Positions 63,914 through 64,000 of a DNA stretch of 64,000 nt are shown here, in pieces. The notes below the pieces were generated by a model. That model was not told where the DNA came from. It worked only from the letters and a program-made list of their open reading frames with translations, and searched no databases. The position numbers and the translations under genes were made by a program. The stretch is from Flagellimonas sp. CMM7 (GTDB taxonomy: Bacteria; Bacteroidota; Bacteroidia; Flavobacteriales; Flavobacteriaceae). Location of the stretch: the NCBI RefSeq assembly GCF_021390195.1, contig NZ_CP090003.1, forward strand, positions 2,687,501 through 2,751,500. Direction: 5' to 3'. The stretch's first letter is position 1. The number at the start of each line of letters is the position of its first letter.

Positions 63914-64000
63914 TTATGTATTGAAATCTAAAGTGTTTCTACTTGAGTTTAGTTTTTTTACTCTTTTTTTCCAAAGATATCAGTACGAATGAAAAGAGTA

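Noticed and set aside
1..64000. CRISPR array, prophage, insertion sequence, toxin-antitoxin or restriction-defence locus
   Set aside because: No regularly spaced repeats, cas, integrase, transposase, nuclease or toxin-like genes were found on either strand.

Overview
The window is chromosomal DNA of a gliding-type marine member of the Flavobacteriaceae (Bacteroidota). The evidence is the AT-rich sequence; the gliding and type IX secretion genes gldJ and porV with a secreted protein carrying a type IX sorting tail; a SusC/SusD pair; -7 promoter elements of the TAnnTTTG type; and the near absence of strong Shine-Dalgarno sequences. The genus cannot be fixed from the sequence alone. No rRNA, CRISPR array, insertion sequence, integrase or phage gene was seen. 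Most of the window is core genome, with a few accessory-looking patches.

Layout. 1-0.7 kb: 3' end of a secreted beta-helix-like protein with a type IX sorting domain. 0.8-8.2 kb (minus strand): glutamate synthase gltB-gltD and a short-chain acyl-CoA dehydrogenase. 8.5-13.1 kb (plus): NhaD antiporter, then a packed exbB-exbD-tonB-folC operon. 13.2-21 kb: a nutrient-uptake locus (sensorless AraC-type regulator, SusC-like receptor, SusD-like lipoprotein, unknown lipoprotein) between two valine tRNA genes (UAC and GAC), with a 6-pyruvoyl-tetrahydropterin synthase homologue. 21-26 kb: DCC protein, murF, gldJ, porV. 26-35 kb (mostly plus): cytidine deaminase, pyruvate dehydrogenase E1-alpha and E2, M28 peptidase, SDR, methyltransferase, SprT-like protein, mannose-1-phosphate guanylyltransferase, DUF389 membrane protein. 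35-41 kb: mlaE-mlaF lipid-transport genes, a PafA-like phosphatase, and a ketoacyl-synthase/methyltransferase/glycosyltransferase operon. 41-48 kb: gcvP, a UbiA-like membrane protein, an ECF sigma factor with a probable zinc anti-sigma partner, and a GbsR/MarR-controlled methyltransferase operon. 48-57 kb: M3 peptidase, purE-purK, an hpt-adk fusion, GNAT, obg, DUF4136 lipoprotein, S9 peptidase. 57-64 kb: LytS/LytTR two-component pair, DoxX, a cupin-SDR pair whose SDR gene is frameshifted at its 5' end, mpl, small unknown genes and a Crp/Fnr regulator.

How the genes work together. ExbB-ExbD-TonB can energise the SusC-type receptor. PorV and GldJ serve secretion and motility, and the first gene of the window is a likely cargo of that machine. 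GltBD, PurEK, the Hpt-Adk fusion, Cdd, GcvP, PDH and FolC are central nitrogen, nucleotide, one-carbon and carbon metabolism. MurF and Mpl build and recycle peptidoglycan.

No clear new multi-gene system was found. The points most worth a second look are: the SDR frameshift at a CTT-AGG site (60.9 kb); a MarR-type inverted repeat overlapping a near-leaderless promoter (47.85 kb); nested palindromes before the AraC-type gene and a 21-bp palindrome in the susC leader (13.4 and 14.1 kb); the TTG-initiated hpt-adk fusion (51.8 kb); and the UbiA-like protein that keeps only one Asp motif (44.1 kb).
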